This document shows positions 1-7,580 of a DNA stretch of 16,040 nucleotides, piece by piece. The notes under the pieces were generated by a model, which saw only the letters and a program-made list of their open reading frames with translations, was not told the origin of the DNA and searched no databases. Position numbers and translations under genes: made by a program. Source of the DNA: an uncultured Pseudomonadota bacterium (GTDB taxonomy: Bacteria > Desulfobacterota_B > Binatia > UBA9968); assembly GCA_946478635.1 (NCBI GenBank), contig CAMLCX010000050.1:1-16040 (forward strand), written 5' to 3'. Numbering within the stretch: position 1 is the first letter of the stretch; each line of letters begins with the position of its first letter.

Positions 1-295
1 ATGGCGGCAATGGTTCGCTTGGTTCGATCCTTGTGGGCGTCGAGATACGCGAGCGATCATCGATAGATAAGTCGGTCCGCATCCCTTCTTCATTGTGCCG
101 TGCATGGCGAGGGGCGGCTACTTCGGCGGCCCGGCGATCGGCGCGTATGGCTTCGTTTCTTGTATCATAACAAGTTCGTTTGTGGCGAACCATCAAGATG
201 TGTGGGTCTATAGCCCCTAGAGGGGCTCGGCACTACACCTCCGCGCTTTTTCAATTTGATCAAAAGAGGCGACCATGGGCAAAGCAGGAGGAGAT
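1..295. other. Left-edge intergenic region, no supported gene
   Basis: No reading frame here looks like a real protein. Short open stretches exist in several frames, but none has a recognisable motif. An inverted repeat with arms AGCCCC/GGGGCT lies at 212-227 without a following T-run, so it is not a convincing terminator. An AT-richer patch at 152-181 has two direct TTCGTTT copies (152-158 and 175-181) flanking a TTGT/ACAA inverted repeat. That patch could hold the promoter or an operator for the oxidoreductase starting at 296, but no clean -35/-10 pair is visible. Confidence 0.5.
286..293 (+). promoter_or_regulatory. Strong Shine-Dalgarno deciding the start of the Gfo/Idh gene
   Basis: AGGAGGAG lies just upstream of the ATG at 296. 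It favours that ATG over the in-frame ATG at 275, which would add seven residues in front of the Tat signal. Starting at 296 puts the twin-arginine motif at residues 3-4, as is usual. Confidence 0.75.
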
Positions 296-1612
296 ATGAA
301 CCGCAGAGCATTCCTTAGCAAAACAGCCACGGTGATTGCCGGTAGCGCGGCTTTCGGGAGCACCGCGTTGTCTTACGCTCGGATTGTCGGCGCGAATGAT
401 CGCATCTCCCTGGGCCACATCGGAATCGGAGACCGCGGGGGTGAACTGACTGAGATTGCGGGGCGGTTGAAGGATAGCCATAACGTAGATATGACCGCCG
501 TCTGCGATTTATGGTCAGTGAACCGGGACAAGGCGCGCACGGCGAATGGGAAGTATTACGGCAGGGAGCCGCGAGCGATGCAACATGTGGAAGATTTGCT
601 CGCGCTGAAGGATGTGGACGCAGTGTTGATCTCCACGCCCGAGCATTCCCATTCGGCGATCCTGAAGCTGACAGCCGAAGAAGGCAAAGACGCGTACGTT
701 GAGAAACCGATGGGTAACGTGCTGGCCGAGGTGAAGGCTGCGCGCGATGCGGTGGTGACCCGCAACTTGATCGTGCAAGTGGGGACGCAGCATCGAAGTG
801 AGCCATATCAGAAAGCGGCGTTTGAGGTAGTGCGGAGTGGTGCACTAGGACAAGTGAGCAAGATCGAGATCGTGTGGAACTATCATGGTCCGCGGTGGCG
901 CGGACGGAAAGAAGTGGCGCAGATCCGCGAGGCGGACACGGATTGGGGGGAATGGCTGATGACCAAACCGCGACGGCCGTTCGATCCGCGTATATATTTC
1001 GAATTCCGGCTGTACAAAGAGTTTTCGAGCGGAATTGCCGACCAATGGATGAGCCACGGGATCGACCTAGTGCACTATTTTATGGACGATCGCGTGCCAC
1101 GGTCGGTTATGGCACACGGCGGAATATTTGCCTGGCGTGACGGACGGGAAAATCCGGACACGTTTCAGGCGCTGCTGGAATATCCGAAGGGATTCTTGGT
1201 CAGTTACGCGACGAGTTTTGGGAATGATTCCCCGGGGTACACGCGCTACATGGGCAAGAAGGCAACGCTGGTTAACATAGGCGACGAGGGCAGCCCGCGC
1301 TACCAGGTTGTGGAAGAAAAAGGCAACCACGAGGACAATTCGGAGATCGACAAGCAGCGGCGGGCGAGATACATTCAACTGCCGGGTGACAAAGAGCTGG
1401 CGCCGATGGCGATCGATGACATGTCCGTCGGGCACATGGCGAACTGGTTCGAGTGCGTTCGTACGCGGCAGCAGCCCATCGCGACCGTGCAGGATGGCTT
1501 CGGACATTCGGTCGCGTGCATGATGGCGGCGGAATCTTACTGGACGGGCAAGAAACTTTACTGGGATCCAGCGAAAGAAGAGATTTTGGACCGCGCTCCA
1601 CAGGCGAAGTGA
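296..1612 (+). CDS. Tat-exported Gfo/Idh/MocA family oxidoreductase
   Basis: This is a 438-residue NAD(P)-dependent sugar or cyclitol oxidoreductase of the Gfo/Idh/MocA family. The N-terminus (MNRRAFLSK, then a hydrophobic stretch ending near ALSYA, residue 28) is a twin-arginine signal, so a periplasmic location is likely, as for glucose-fructose oxidoreductase. A Rossmann GxGxxG lies at residues 43-48 and the family EKP motif at 136-138. The C-terminal domain carries the conserved SHGIDLVH stretch (about 253-260). The start at 296 is chosen for its Shine-Dalgarno sequence and Tat signal. The gene converges with the GMC oxidoreductase, with 2 bp between stop codons. Such proteins often sit near GMC oxidoreductases in Acidobacteriota and Bacteroidota, where keto-sugar chemistry is suspected. 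The substrate cannot be read from the sequence. It appears intact. Confidence 0.9.
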   Translation: MNRRAFLSKTATVIAGSAAFGSTALSYARIVGANDRISLGHIGIGDRGGELTEIAGRLKDSHNVDMTAVCDLWSVNRDKARTANGKYYGREPRAMQHVEDLLALKDVDAVLISTPEHSHSAILKLTAEEGKDAYVEKPMGNVLAEVKAARDAVVTRNLIVQVGTQHRSEPYQKAAFEVVRSGALGQVSKIEIVWNYHGPRWRGRKEVAQIREADTDWGEWLMTKPRRPFDPRIYFEFRLYKEFSSGIADQWMSHGIDLVHYFMDDRVPRSVMAHGGIFAWRDGRENPDTFQALLEYPKGFLVSYATSFGNDSPGYTRYMGKKATLVNIGDEGSPRYQVVEEKGNHEDNSEIDKQRRARYIQLPGDKELAPMAIDDMSVGHMANWFECVRTRQQPIATVQDGFGHSVACMMAAESYWTGKKLYWDPAKEEILDRAPQAK

Positions 1613-1614
1613 GA

Positions 1615-3303
1615 CTAAATGTTGCTGCGCTTCATCTCGTCCATCAGGTGATCGCATGAGCGCACGCACAGAGCCATGATGGTCAGAGTAGGATTCTGGC
1701 AGGGATTGGAAGTAAACCCTGAGGCATCCATTACGAAAAGATTCTTGATATCGTGGGTTTGCTGAAATTGATCGAGCACAGACTTCTTGGGATCGGTGCC
1801 CATGCGGGCGACGCCGGCTTCGTGAACAGCCCAGCGCGGCGCTGAGGGATTCGCGCGAGTGCGTATGTTTTTGGCCCCCGCAGCCTCGAGCATCTCTCCC
1901 GCAGATTCAGCGATGTCCTTGATCATGGCTTTCTCGTTCTCGCCGTCGGACATGTGAATCTTTAAGACCGGGATACCGTAGACATCCTTTAGTTCCTTGT
2001 CGATTTCCACAAAGTTGTCCCAGCGAGGTAAGACTTCGCCGAAACCGGTGATACTGAACTCACTGCGTGGTTCACGAAGCGCCTTCTTATAAGGTTCGCC
2101 AAAACCCGGAGCCCCCCAGTTGAAATCGAAACTGCTGTCGGATTCAAAGCCATAACCGCGGAGGAATTTTTCGAAGGGCGGGCTGCCTTTCAGGTTGCGA
2201 AAGCGGACGATATAAATCCCCAAGGGTTTGACGGGAGCGCTCAAGGAAGGCGCTGGAGCAAGCTCGGGAAATTCGCCCCTGCCACCGGCGCTGCGTACGT
2301 GGGCCATGAGGTAGTGGCCGAGAACGCCGCTGGAGTTCGCGAGGCCATTGGGATACTGGGAATTTGCCGAGTTTAAAAGGATGCGGGTGGATTCTTGCGA
2401 TTGCGCGCACAAGATGATGGCGCGCGCTTGAATTTCGCGCGGCGCCCGCGTGACTCGGTCGATGTAAAGAACGCCGCGCGCGCGATTGCGGTCCGGATCC
2501 ATCAGAACTTTGAAGGCCATGGCGTTCGAAATCAAAGTACAATTCCCGGACTTGAGTGCGTCGGCGACAGTGGTGAAAGCGGAATTGAAGTAAGACTTGG
2601 TGACGCAGCCCCGTTCGCACGGGCCGCAATAGTGACATGGGCCGCGGCCATTCAACGATCGGGTGAGGTTCGCTGAACGCGTGAGTGTGGCGGTGCGGCC
2701 CATCTTTTGTTTCAGGCGATCGCGAAAGACTGATTCTTGGCAGTTCAGCGCCATGGGCGGCTGGAATTGGCCATCCGGCAACTCCTCGAGTCCCTCTGCC
2801 ATTCCAGTGATTCCTACATACTTTTCCACCAGATCGTAATAGGGCGCGATGTCTTTGTAGCTGATCGGCCAGTCTTCGCCGTAGCCATCGTGGGAAGCGG
2901 CTTTGAAGTCCCAGTCGCTGAAACGTAGCGACACGCGACCCCAGACGTTGGTGCGGCCACCGGTCATGCGTAAGCGGCCCAGCCAGTTGAATGGTTTGTC
3001 CGCGGGCGCGGTGTAGGGTTCTTCTATGTCGTTTACGAACCAGTCTTGGGTATATTCGTTGCAAACATCCCCCATCTGCGATTGAATGGGGCGAGTTTTG
3101 CGGACAATTTCCGGCGCGAGGTTGCGATACTTCAGTTCGAACGCTGGAGTGTGCTCGCTGAAATTCGCGCTGGATTGCGGGCGTCCGGCCTCAAGGAGAA
3201 CAACCTTCAGCCCAGACTCGGCCAGACGCTTGCACGCCCAGCCTCCGGAAGCCCCTGAACCTACCACGATTACGTCGTATTTCTGTGTTGTCAATTCAGC
3301 CAA
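1615..3303 (-). CDS. FAD-dependent GMC-family sugar/alcohol oxidoreductase
   Basis: This 562-residue flavoprotein belongs to the glucose-methanol-choline oxidoreductase family, membrane dehydrogenase branch (gluconate 2-dehydrogenase / FAD-glucose dehydrogenase large-subunit type). The FAD-binding GSGASGG motif is at residues 15-21, followed by an acidic strand end (LLEAG, 36-40). A Cys cluster C-x2-C-x2-C-x3-C sits at 223, 226, 229 and 233. The family catalytic pair appears to be H494 (in HEAGVARMG) and N537 (in CQNPTLT). The start is a TTG at 3303. The next in-frame stop is 13 to 15 codons upstream with no ATG between, and the ribosome site is weak. No signal peptide is present, which fits piggy-back export with a Tat-bearing small subunit. 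That partner is the divergent gene at 3576, an unusual arrangement because the two are normally co-oriented. Substrate unknown. Confidence 0.9.
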   Translation of the reverse strand: MAELTTQKYDVIVVGSGASGGWACKRLAESGLKVVLLEAGRPQSSANFSEHTPAFELKYRNLAPEIVRKTRPIQSQMGDVCNEYTQDWFVNDIEEPYTAPADKPFNWLGRLRMTGGRTNVWGRVSLRFSDWDFKAASHDGYGEDWPISYKDIAPYYDLVEKYVGITGMAEGLEELPDGQFQPPMALNCQESVFRDRLKQKMGRTATLTRSANLTRSLNGRGPCHYCGPCERGCVTKSYFNSAFTTVADALKSGNCTLISNAMAFKVLMDPDRNRARGVLYIDRVTRAPREIQARAIILCAQSQESTRILLNSANSQYPNGLANSSGVLGHYLMAHVRSAGGRGEFPELAPAPSLSAPVKPLGIYIVRFRNLKGSPPFEKFLRGYGFESDSSFDFNWGAPGFGEPYKKALREPRSEFSITGFGEVLPRWDNFVEIDKELKDVYGIPVLKIHMSDGENEKAMIKDIAESAGEMLEAAGAKNIRTRANPSAPRWAVHEAGVARMGTDPKKSVLDQFQQTHDIKNLFVMDASGFTSNPCQNPTLTIMALCVRSCDHLMDEMKRSNI

Positions 3304-3575
3304 GGGTTCGATACCGCCGAAGACGATGATTGCTGACGCTAAACAATGTCATGATTTGCGGATGCTAACAAGCCAAGCAGAGCGAGGTCAATCGAAGAGG
3401 ATGGAGCGCACTCCGCAACGGTGGGTCGATCTTATTCATTTGCTTTGTAGTGGCATGCCAGAAATTGTCTCTCGTTGACATGGCACTTGTGACCGTGCAG
3501 CGGCCGAATGTTACCATTACCGCGAGAATTTGCCGCATTGCTGAGACGCTATACAGACTCTGCGAGGCCATTATC
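3304..3575. other. Divergent intergenic region between GMC oxidoreductase and its partner
   Basis: These 272 bp must hold both promoters if the two genes are transcribed separately. A consensus TTGACA is at 3475-3480 on the plus strand, but no good -10 element lies 16-18 bp downstream, so I do not call a promoter. An open frame runs from 3450 into the downstream gene, but its first 42 codons resemble no family sequence and are treated as leader. Confidence 0.4.
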
Positions 3576-4268
3576 GTGACAAAGGATGAGAGGTTGCACC
3601 TGATAGGGGATGGACAGGCAGTAGGGCGCGCGCTTACGCGTCGCGAGATGGTGCAACGAATCCTCTCCGGAATGGGCGCCGGAATGGCGTTGCCGCTGGT
3701 GGCGGCTTCCCACCCCATTCACAGGCTCCTTTCGGATGACGCAATTTTTTCAGGCGCGGATGCGCAGATGGCATCCGCGGCTTGGAAACCGTTATTTCTC
3801 AACGCGCCCCAGAATAAGGCGCTCGTCGCGTTGTCGGAGATCATCGTGCCCGGGTCAGCCAAGGCTCAAGTGAACCGGTTCATCGATTTGCTGCTAAGTG
3901 TAGATACGCCAGCTAACCAGAAGAACTTCTTGGTGAGTATTTCGGCGATGGAGGACGAATCGCAGAAGCGTTTTGGGCAACCGTTCGCGGCTCTCAGCGG
4001 AGACCAACAGAATGAGCTTCTAACCGCCGCTTCGAAAGAGGATGTGGGCAACAACGAGGGCAAGGATAAGGGTTTAGAGGCGCGAGATTCTGAGGGCAAA
4101 CACGCAGGAGAAACGCGACATTCGCTCAACGACCACTTCAATAATCTGAAGGGTTGGATCAGTGGAGCGTATTATTCGTCGGAAGCCGGAATGACGGAAC
4201 TCGGATGGACGGGCGAATACGCCTTCGAGAATTATCCATCGTGCCAGCACGCGGAAGAACATCATTGA
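3576..4268 (+). CDS. Gluconate 2-dehydrogenase subunit 3-like protein
   Basis: The product is about 230 residues from the GTG at 3576. It resembles the small subunit (subunit 3 family) that pairs with GMC-type dehydrogenases, escorting the flavoprotein across the membrane and completing the complex. Visible support: a twin-arginine-like segment (TRREMVQRILSG) before a hydrophobic stretch (MGAGMALPLVAAS), a LSEIIVPGSAKA motif in mid-protein, and the conserved C-terminus with GAYYSSEAGMTELGWTG followed by a Cys/His-containing tail. The GTG has GAGG eight bases upstream and leaves about 20 residues before the Arg pair, as usual. An ATG at 3648 would remove the Tat motif, and the ATG at 3450 adds 42 unrelated residues. 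The large subunit is encoded divergently at 1615-3303. A Lys/Glu/Asp-rich stretch at 4035-4110 looks like a flexible insertion. Confidence 0.8.
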   Translation: MTKDERLHLIGDGQAVGRALTRREMVQRILSGMGAGMALPLVAASHPIHRLLSDDAIFSGADAQMASAAWKPLFLNAPQNKALVALSEIIVPGSAKAQVNRFIDLLLSVDTPANQKNFLVSISAMEDESQKRFGQPFAALSGDQQNELLTAASKEDVGNNEGKDKGLEARDSEGKHAGETRHSLNDHFNNLKGWISGAYYSSEAGMTELGWTGEYAFENYPSCQHAEEHH

Positions 4269-4348
4269 GACTGCCGGTGGAGGAGGACTCGCATTCTCGC
4301 ATTCGCATTTAATGAACGCGGCCATCCACCGCCTTGTCGCAGGAACGG

Positions 4349-5596
4349 CTAGCCCTGCCGTACTCCTGCGGAGACCTTGTATATCGCAGCCGCTCCTAAC
4401 AAACTGGCTCCAGCCAGGATCTTCCACGCCAAGTCATAGCTGTGGTAGCTATCGAATATTCTTCCCGCAATCCACGGCGCTGCCCACTGGCCCAACGAGT
4501 ATCCCATGATGATCAGCGCTAGGATCTTTCCAAGGGCCGCGGTGCCGAAGCATTCCGCTGTGACCAGTGGAATCAACATGTAATCGGCGCCCATTGCAAA
4601 CCCAAAGGCCAGGGCAAAAAGCCAAGTGGCAGCTGGCTGGTGCGATAAGTAGAGTATTGGAATCGTTAGCCCAATCAATAAATAGAAGAAAGCCATGATG
4701 TCTTTCTTGGAGAACCGATCCGCCAAATACCCCACCAGTACGCGGCCACCGAGGCTTGATGCCAGCAGCACTGTTGAGAATCGCGAAGCCGCAGTCGGCG
4801 AGTAGCCCTCATCCCTAAGGAATAAAATGAAGTGTTGAATCACTGCGCCGATCGCTCCAACCACCAGCGTGGAGCCTGCAAGGATCAGCCAAAAGTTGGT
4901 TGTTCGGGCCGCAGCAGCAGCACCGCTTGAAGTAGCGGCGCCGGCGGTGACCGTGTCGTCAGCGAGATCATTTTTCGAATCTCCATCCGGGAGGAGCCCC
5001 ATTTCGGCGGGAGTGGAGCGCGTAAGTAAGATTCCGACCGGGAAGAGCACAATCAGAATCAATAGGCCGACAGTTCCCAACGCATGGCGCCACCCGAAGG
5101 TGCGGATCAAACGACTAACCAGTAAGGGCGACACCACTCCGCCAAAACCCAGGCCAAGATAGGCGAAGCCCATCGCACGGCCGCGCTGCCTGCGGAACCA
5201 TTGCGCAATAAGTACTTGATTGGCGATGGGGCCTGCCAGCACGTAACCCAAGACTTCCGCGATGCAAAGAAGTTCGTATTCCCAGAATCGGGTCATGAAA
5301 CTCATGAGGAATAGAGAAACCCCGATGAGGCCAGCACCCGTAAGGATGATCCATCGACTGCCGATCCGGTCAATTAGCGCGCCAGCTGCGAAACCAAAAG
5401 GCAAGCCGACAATCAGAAATCCTAGAAGAAAGCCCTGGGTGACTTGGGCGCGCGCGAACCCGAGTGATTCCACAAGCGCGGGATAAAAAACCGGGAAACC
5501 ATAAAAGATAATTCCGACAGCAAAGAAGAGATTTAGGAACGCAGCTACAACAATCCACCAGCCATAAAAGATTCGTGTTGATCGATTTTCCTTCAT
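4349..5596 (-). CDS. MFS transporter (oxalate/formate or monocarboxylate porter-like)
   Basis: This is a 415-residue, 12-helix major facilitator. The first helix spans about residues 11-33 (GWWIVVAAFLNLFF). The family loop-2/3 signature DRIGSR is at 76-81 and its second-half counterpart LADRFSKK at 291-298. A hydrophilic Ala/Ser/Asp-rich loop at about 197-232 separates the two six-helix halves. The YGWWIVVAAF opening and RRQRGRAMGFAYLG segment are typical of the oxalate:formate antiporter / monocarboxylate porter branch, so a small organic acid is the likeliest cargo. A sugar acid produced nearby is possible but unproven. The start ATG (5594-5596) has only a weak GGTGA ribosome site. The gene converges with the subunit-3 gene 80 bp away. 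A LacI-like palindrome lies about 70 bp upstream of the start. It looks intact. Confidence 0.85.
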   Translation of the reverse strand: MKENRSTRIFYGWWIVVAAFLNLFFAVGIIFYGFPVFYPALVESLGFARAQVTQGFLLGFLIVGLPFGFAAGALIDRIGSRWIILTGAGLIGVSLFLMSFMTRFWEYELLCIAEVLGYVLAGPIANQVLIAQWFRRQRGRAMGFAYLGLGFGGVVSPLLVSRLIRTFGWRHALGTVGLLILIVLFPVGILLTRSTPAEMGLLPDGDSKNDLADDTVTAGAATSSGAAAAARTTNFWLILAGSTLVVGAIGAVIQHFILFLRDEGYSPTAASRFSTVLLASSLGGRVLVGYLADRFSKKDIMAFFYLLIGLTIPILYLSHQPAATWLFALAFGFAMGADYMLIPLVTAECFGTAALGKILALIIMGYSLGQWAAPWIAGRIFDSYHSYDLAWKILAGASLLGAAAIYKVSAGVRQG

Positions 5597-5663
5597 GCAA
5601 TCACCGATCGGTCATGGACAAGCCAACGGTGCGCTCGTCCCCAGTAGAATAGCGTTCAGATCG

Positions 5664-5679
5664 AAACCGACATCGGTTT
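5664..5679. promoter_or_regulatory. Candidate LacI-type operator
   Basis: A 16-bp inverted repeat with 7-bp arms (AAACCGA/TCGGTTT) and 2 bp between them lies about 70 bp upstream of the MFS start. The A-rich left arm, T-rich right arm and central CG-containing core resemble LacI/GalR-family operators. No LacI-family gene lies in the window, so the regulator would be encoded elsewhere. The right arm is also part of a dispersed repeat, which weakens the operator reading. Confidence 0.35.
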
Positions 5680-5700
5680 GTGATCGCACTACATTCGCCT
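5671..5700. repeat. Short dispersed repeat, copy A
   Basis: CGGTTTGTGATCGC at 5674-5687 is followed, after four differing bases, by CATTC. The same 14-mer, the same four-base spacing and CATTC recur at 15805-15827. Both copies also have ACATC just upstream, with a 2-bp indel between. Both lie in non-coding DNA. Confidence 0.5.
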
Positions 5701-6085
5701 AACGGAGTGAGCCCCGCCGTTCGCATTGAGCTACCGGCTCCTCGACACGACACCGTGCGGGCGGCATCTGCATAGGGTTGCACACTATTGTCTTCGTGGC
5801 CATGGGTCAAGATTGGCTCACTTGGTCCTAGGAAACCCTGATTAAGTCGTTCCCCTCTGAAAAGAAGTCCGTCCACTTCACGAAATCGCCGGAAAACCGG
5901 CCAGTCCCCTCCGGTCGGGCCTGGATCGTCTGCCGAGCGAGAACACGCGTTGTCGAGCCGCGGACCCGCGTTGATGCCTGTAGGGACGGTCCAACTCCTC
6001 GACAAACAAAAGGAAGATCGCCTTCGTGCCGGCGCCGGAAGGCGGCCGGTGGAGTTTAGGAGCGATAAAAAGGCTGATTCAAAAG

Positions 6086-6129
6086 CTTTCGTTTTGTTAT
6101 GATTGATTGTTTTTGATTTCATCTTGAAA
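6086..6129 (+). promoter_or_regulatory. T-tract direct-repeat element upstream of the GatZ-like gene, possible AgaR/DeoR-type operator
   Basis: This AT-rich 44-bp patch in otherwise GC-rich DNA contains CTTTCGTTTTG, then GATTGATTG, TTTTTGATTTC, and an inverted TTTCA-tct-TGAAA (6117-6129). Repeated CTTTC/TTTCG-like units spaced about one helical turn apart are typical of AgaR-type DeoR regulators, which in other bacteria control gat/kba/aga genes. The next gene encodes a GatZ/KbaZ homologue. TATGAT at 6098-6103 could be a -10 element, but no clear -35 is seen. This is a pattern match by eye. Confidence 0.35.
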
Positions 6130-6248
6130 CGCATTCGCCTGCGTTACCTCGATGCGGAGTAGCCAGCCTTGGTGCTACACGACGGCCGCCATGATGGCAT
6201 GGCTCAGAGCGGCCCCTGCACGTGAAGCGGAGTGGGAATCACTAAGCG

Positions 6249-7565
6249 ATGATCTATCGAAGCGACGATTCAGGCGCGCGTTTTGGGGATATTTTGCGGC
6301 GAAACCGGGAATCGGGACGAGGCGGGACGTACGCCGTCTGTTCTGCCCACCCCCAGGTCTTCGATGCAGCGGTCCAGCAAGCAATCGAAGATTGTTCGAT
6401 TCTTCATGTGGAATCGACATCCAGCCAGGTGAACCAGTTTGGTGGCTACACGGGTCAGACGCCGCAAAAGTTCTCGGATTGGATCCGCGGCTCTGCCCAG
6501 CGCGCGGGCCTCCCTGCGGAACGAGTGCTGCTGGGTGGCGACCACCTTGGCCCATTCCCATGGAGAAGCGAAGGCGCTCATGCCGCATTGCAGAAAGCTT
6601 GCGAATTGGTGCGTAGCTGTGTTCTCAACGGATATCAGAAGATACATCTCGACGCGAGCATGCCTTGTGTCGACGACGAAAATGGCGGCCTTGACGAGCA
6701 AATCGTTGCGGACCGAGCGGCCATTTTGTGTCAGGCTGCAGAGAATGCCTTTTCCAACCTGCCACCTGGTTCTCCGCAGATCGTCTATGTGATTGGAACC
6801 GAAGTCCCCGCCCCCGGCGGCGAGTCACAGGGTGCACATGCGCCAGAGGTAACGACCGCCGAACATATGCATCGAACCTTGCAAGTATTCCAGCGCGTCT
6901 TCTCAGAACGAAACCTGTCGTCGGCCTGGGAAAGAGTAGTGGCGGTCGTTGTCCAACCCGGAGTTGAATTCGGATCTGATCTGATTTTCGAATATGACAG
7001 GGCAAACACACAATCGTTGTCCGCGGCGCTGGCAGGAAACGCCGGAATCGTATACGAAGCGCATTCCACCGACTACCAGTCCCCGAAGGCGCTACAACAA
7101 ATGGTGGAGGATCACTTCGCAATTCTCAAAGTTGGCCCCTGGCTGACGTTTACCTATCGGGAAGCGGTTTTGGCCCTAGAGGCAATCGAGCATGAACTGC
7201 TTAAGACGAGCGCTGGCATTCGGCAGTCTCAGGTGCGCGAAGCCCTCGAGCAGGCAATGTTCAGAAATCCTGTTTACTGGCGGTCGTATTATCTCGGCGA
7301 TGAAGTGAAAATACGCCGCGAGTTGATCTATAGCTACAGCGATCGCTGCCGGTATTACTGGAACGAACTCTCCGTCCAAAAAGAGGTAGCGCAACTCTTC
7401 GGGAATCTTGCCACGCGACGGATTCCTCCCACCCTGTTGAGTCAATTTCTGCCTTTCGAATATGACGCTATACGCGAGGGAGCACTCGAAGCTACTGCGG
7501 AAATGATGGTTCGCAGCCATATCCAACGCGTCTTGCGCGTTTACTCTCGCGCATGCGCCGCATAG
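6249..7565 (+). CDS. GatZ/KbaZ family protein (class II tagatose-bisphosphate aldolase accessory subunit homologue)
   Basis: This 438-residue protein is clearly homologous to E. coli GatZ/KbaZ, about 420 residues. Shared stretches include VCSAHP (30-35), SSQVNQFGGYTGQTP (58-72), LGGDHLGP (95-102), IHLDASM, YVIGTEVPAPGG, VVQPGVEF, YEAHSTDYQ and HFAILKVGP. In E. coli this subunit stabilises the catalytic GatY/KbaY aldolase, which cleaves D-tagatose 1,6-bisphosphate in galactitol or N-acetylgalactosamine breakdown. No GatY homologue is in the window, so this one may act alone. C4-epimerase activity on ketose phosphates has been proposed for some family members. An in-frame stop six bases upstream of the ATG at 6249 limits the start choice, and the ribosome site is poor. 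It is the first gene of the long plus-strand series, 15 bp before the next, with a T-tract element 120 bp upstream. Confidence 0.88.
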   Translation: MIYRSDDSGARFGDILRRNRESGRGGTYAVCSAHPQVFDAAVQQAIEDCSILHVESTSSQVNQFGGYTGQTPQKFSDWIRGSAQRAGLPAERVLLGGDHLGPFPWRSEGAHAALQKACELVRSCVLNGYQKIHLDASMPCVDDENGGLDEQIVADRAAILCQAAENAFSNLPPGSPQIVYVIGTEVPAPGGESQGAHAPEVTTAEHMHRTLQVFQRVFSERNLSSAWERVVAVVVQPGVEFGSDLIFEYDRANTQSLSAALAGNAGIVYEAHSTDYQSPKALQQMVEDHFAILKVGPWLTFTYREAVLALEAIEHELLKTSAGIRQSQVREALEQAMFRNPVYWRSYYLGDEVKIRRELIYSYSDRCRYYWNELSVQKEVAQLFGNLATRRIPPTLLSQFLPFEYDAIREGALEATAEMMVRSHIQRVLRVYSRACAA

Positions 7566-7580
7566 AAGAGAAGGACATCG

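Larger units (their letters stand above)
5597..6248. other. 650-bp intergenic region between MFS and GatZ-like genes
   Basis: This region separates the leftward MFS gene from the rightward sugar operon and should contain both control regions. A long minus-strand open frame (5601-6134) has no recognisable motif and a composition like random GC-rich DNA, so it is not called as a gene. Elements seen: a 10-bp palindrome ACCGATCGGT at 5603-5612, a longer LacI-like inverted repeat at 5664-5679, a repeat copy at 5674-5696, a small GCCGG/CCGGC hairpin at 5888-5901 with no T-run, and an AT-rich T-tract element at 6086-6129. Confidence 0.55.

Noticed and set aside
212..227. GC-rich hairpin AGCCCC/GGGGCT as a terminator
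   Set aside because: No T-run follows on either strand and no gene end is visible upstream in the window.
275..295. ATG at 275 as start of the Gfo/Idh gene
   Set aside because: The AGGAGGAG ribosome site lies within this extension, and the Tat motif fits the start at 296.
3475..3480. TTGACA as a -35 promoter element for the subunit-3 gene
   Set aside because: No acceptable -10 hexamer is found at 16-18 bp downstream.
4275..4331. CGGTGGA/TCCACCG inverted repeat between convergent genes as a bidirectional terminator
   Set aside because: The arms are 7 bp with a 43-nt loop and no T-runs, too weak to call.
5601..6134. Long minus-strand open frame (177 codons) upstream of the MFS gene
   Set aside because: It has no family motif, an Arg/Ser/Gly-rich composition typical of GC-rich non-coding frames, and overlaps repeat and operator-like sequence.
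6152..6616. Plus-strand open frame overlapping the start of the GatZ-like gene
   Set aside because: It runs in a different frame over sequence fully explained by the well-conserved GatZ homologue and carries no motif of its own.
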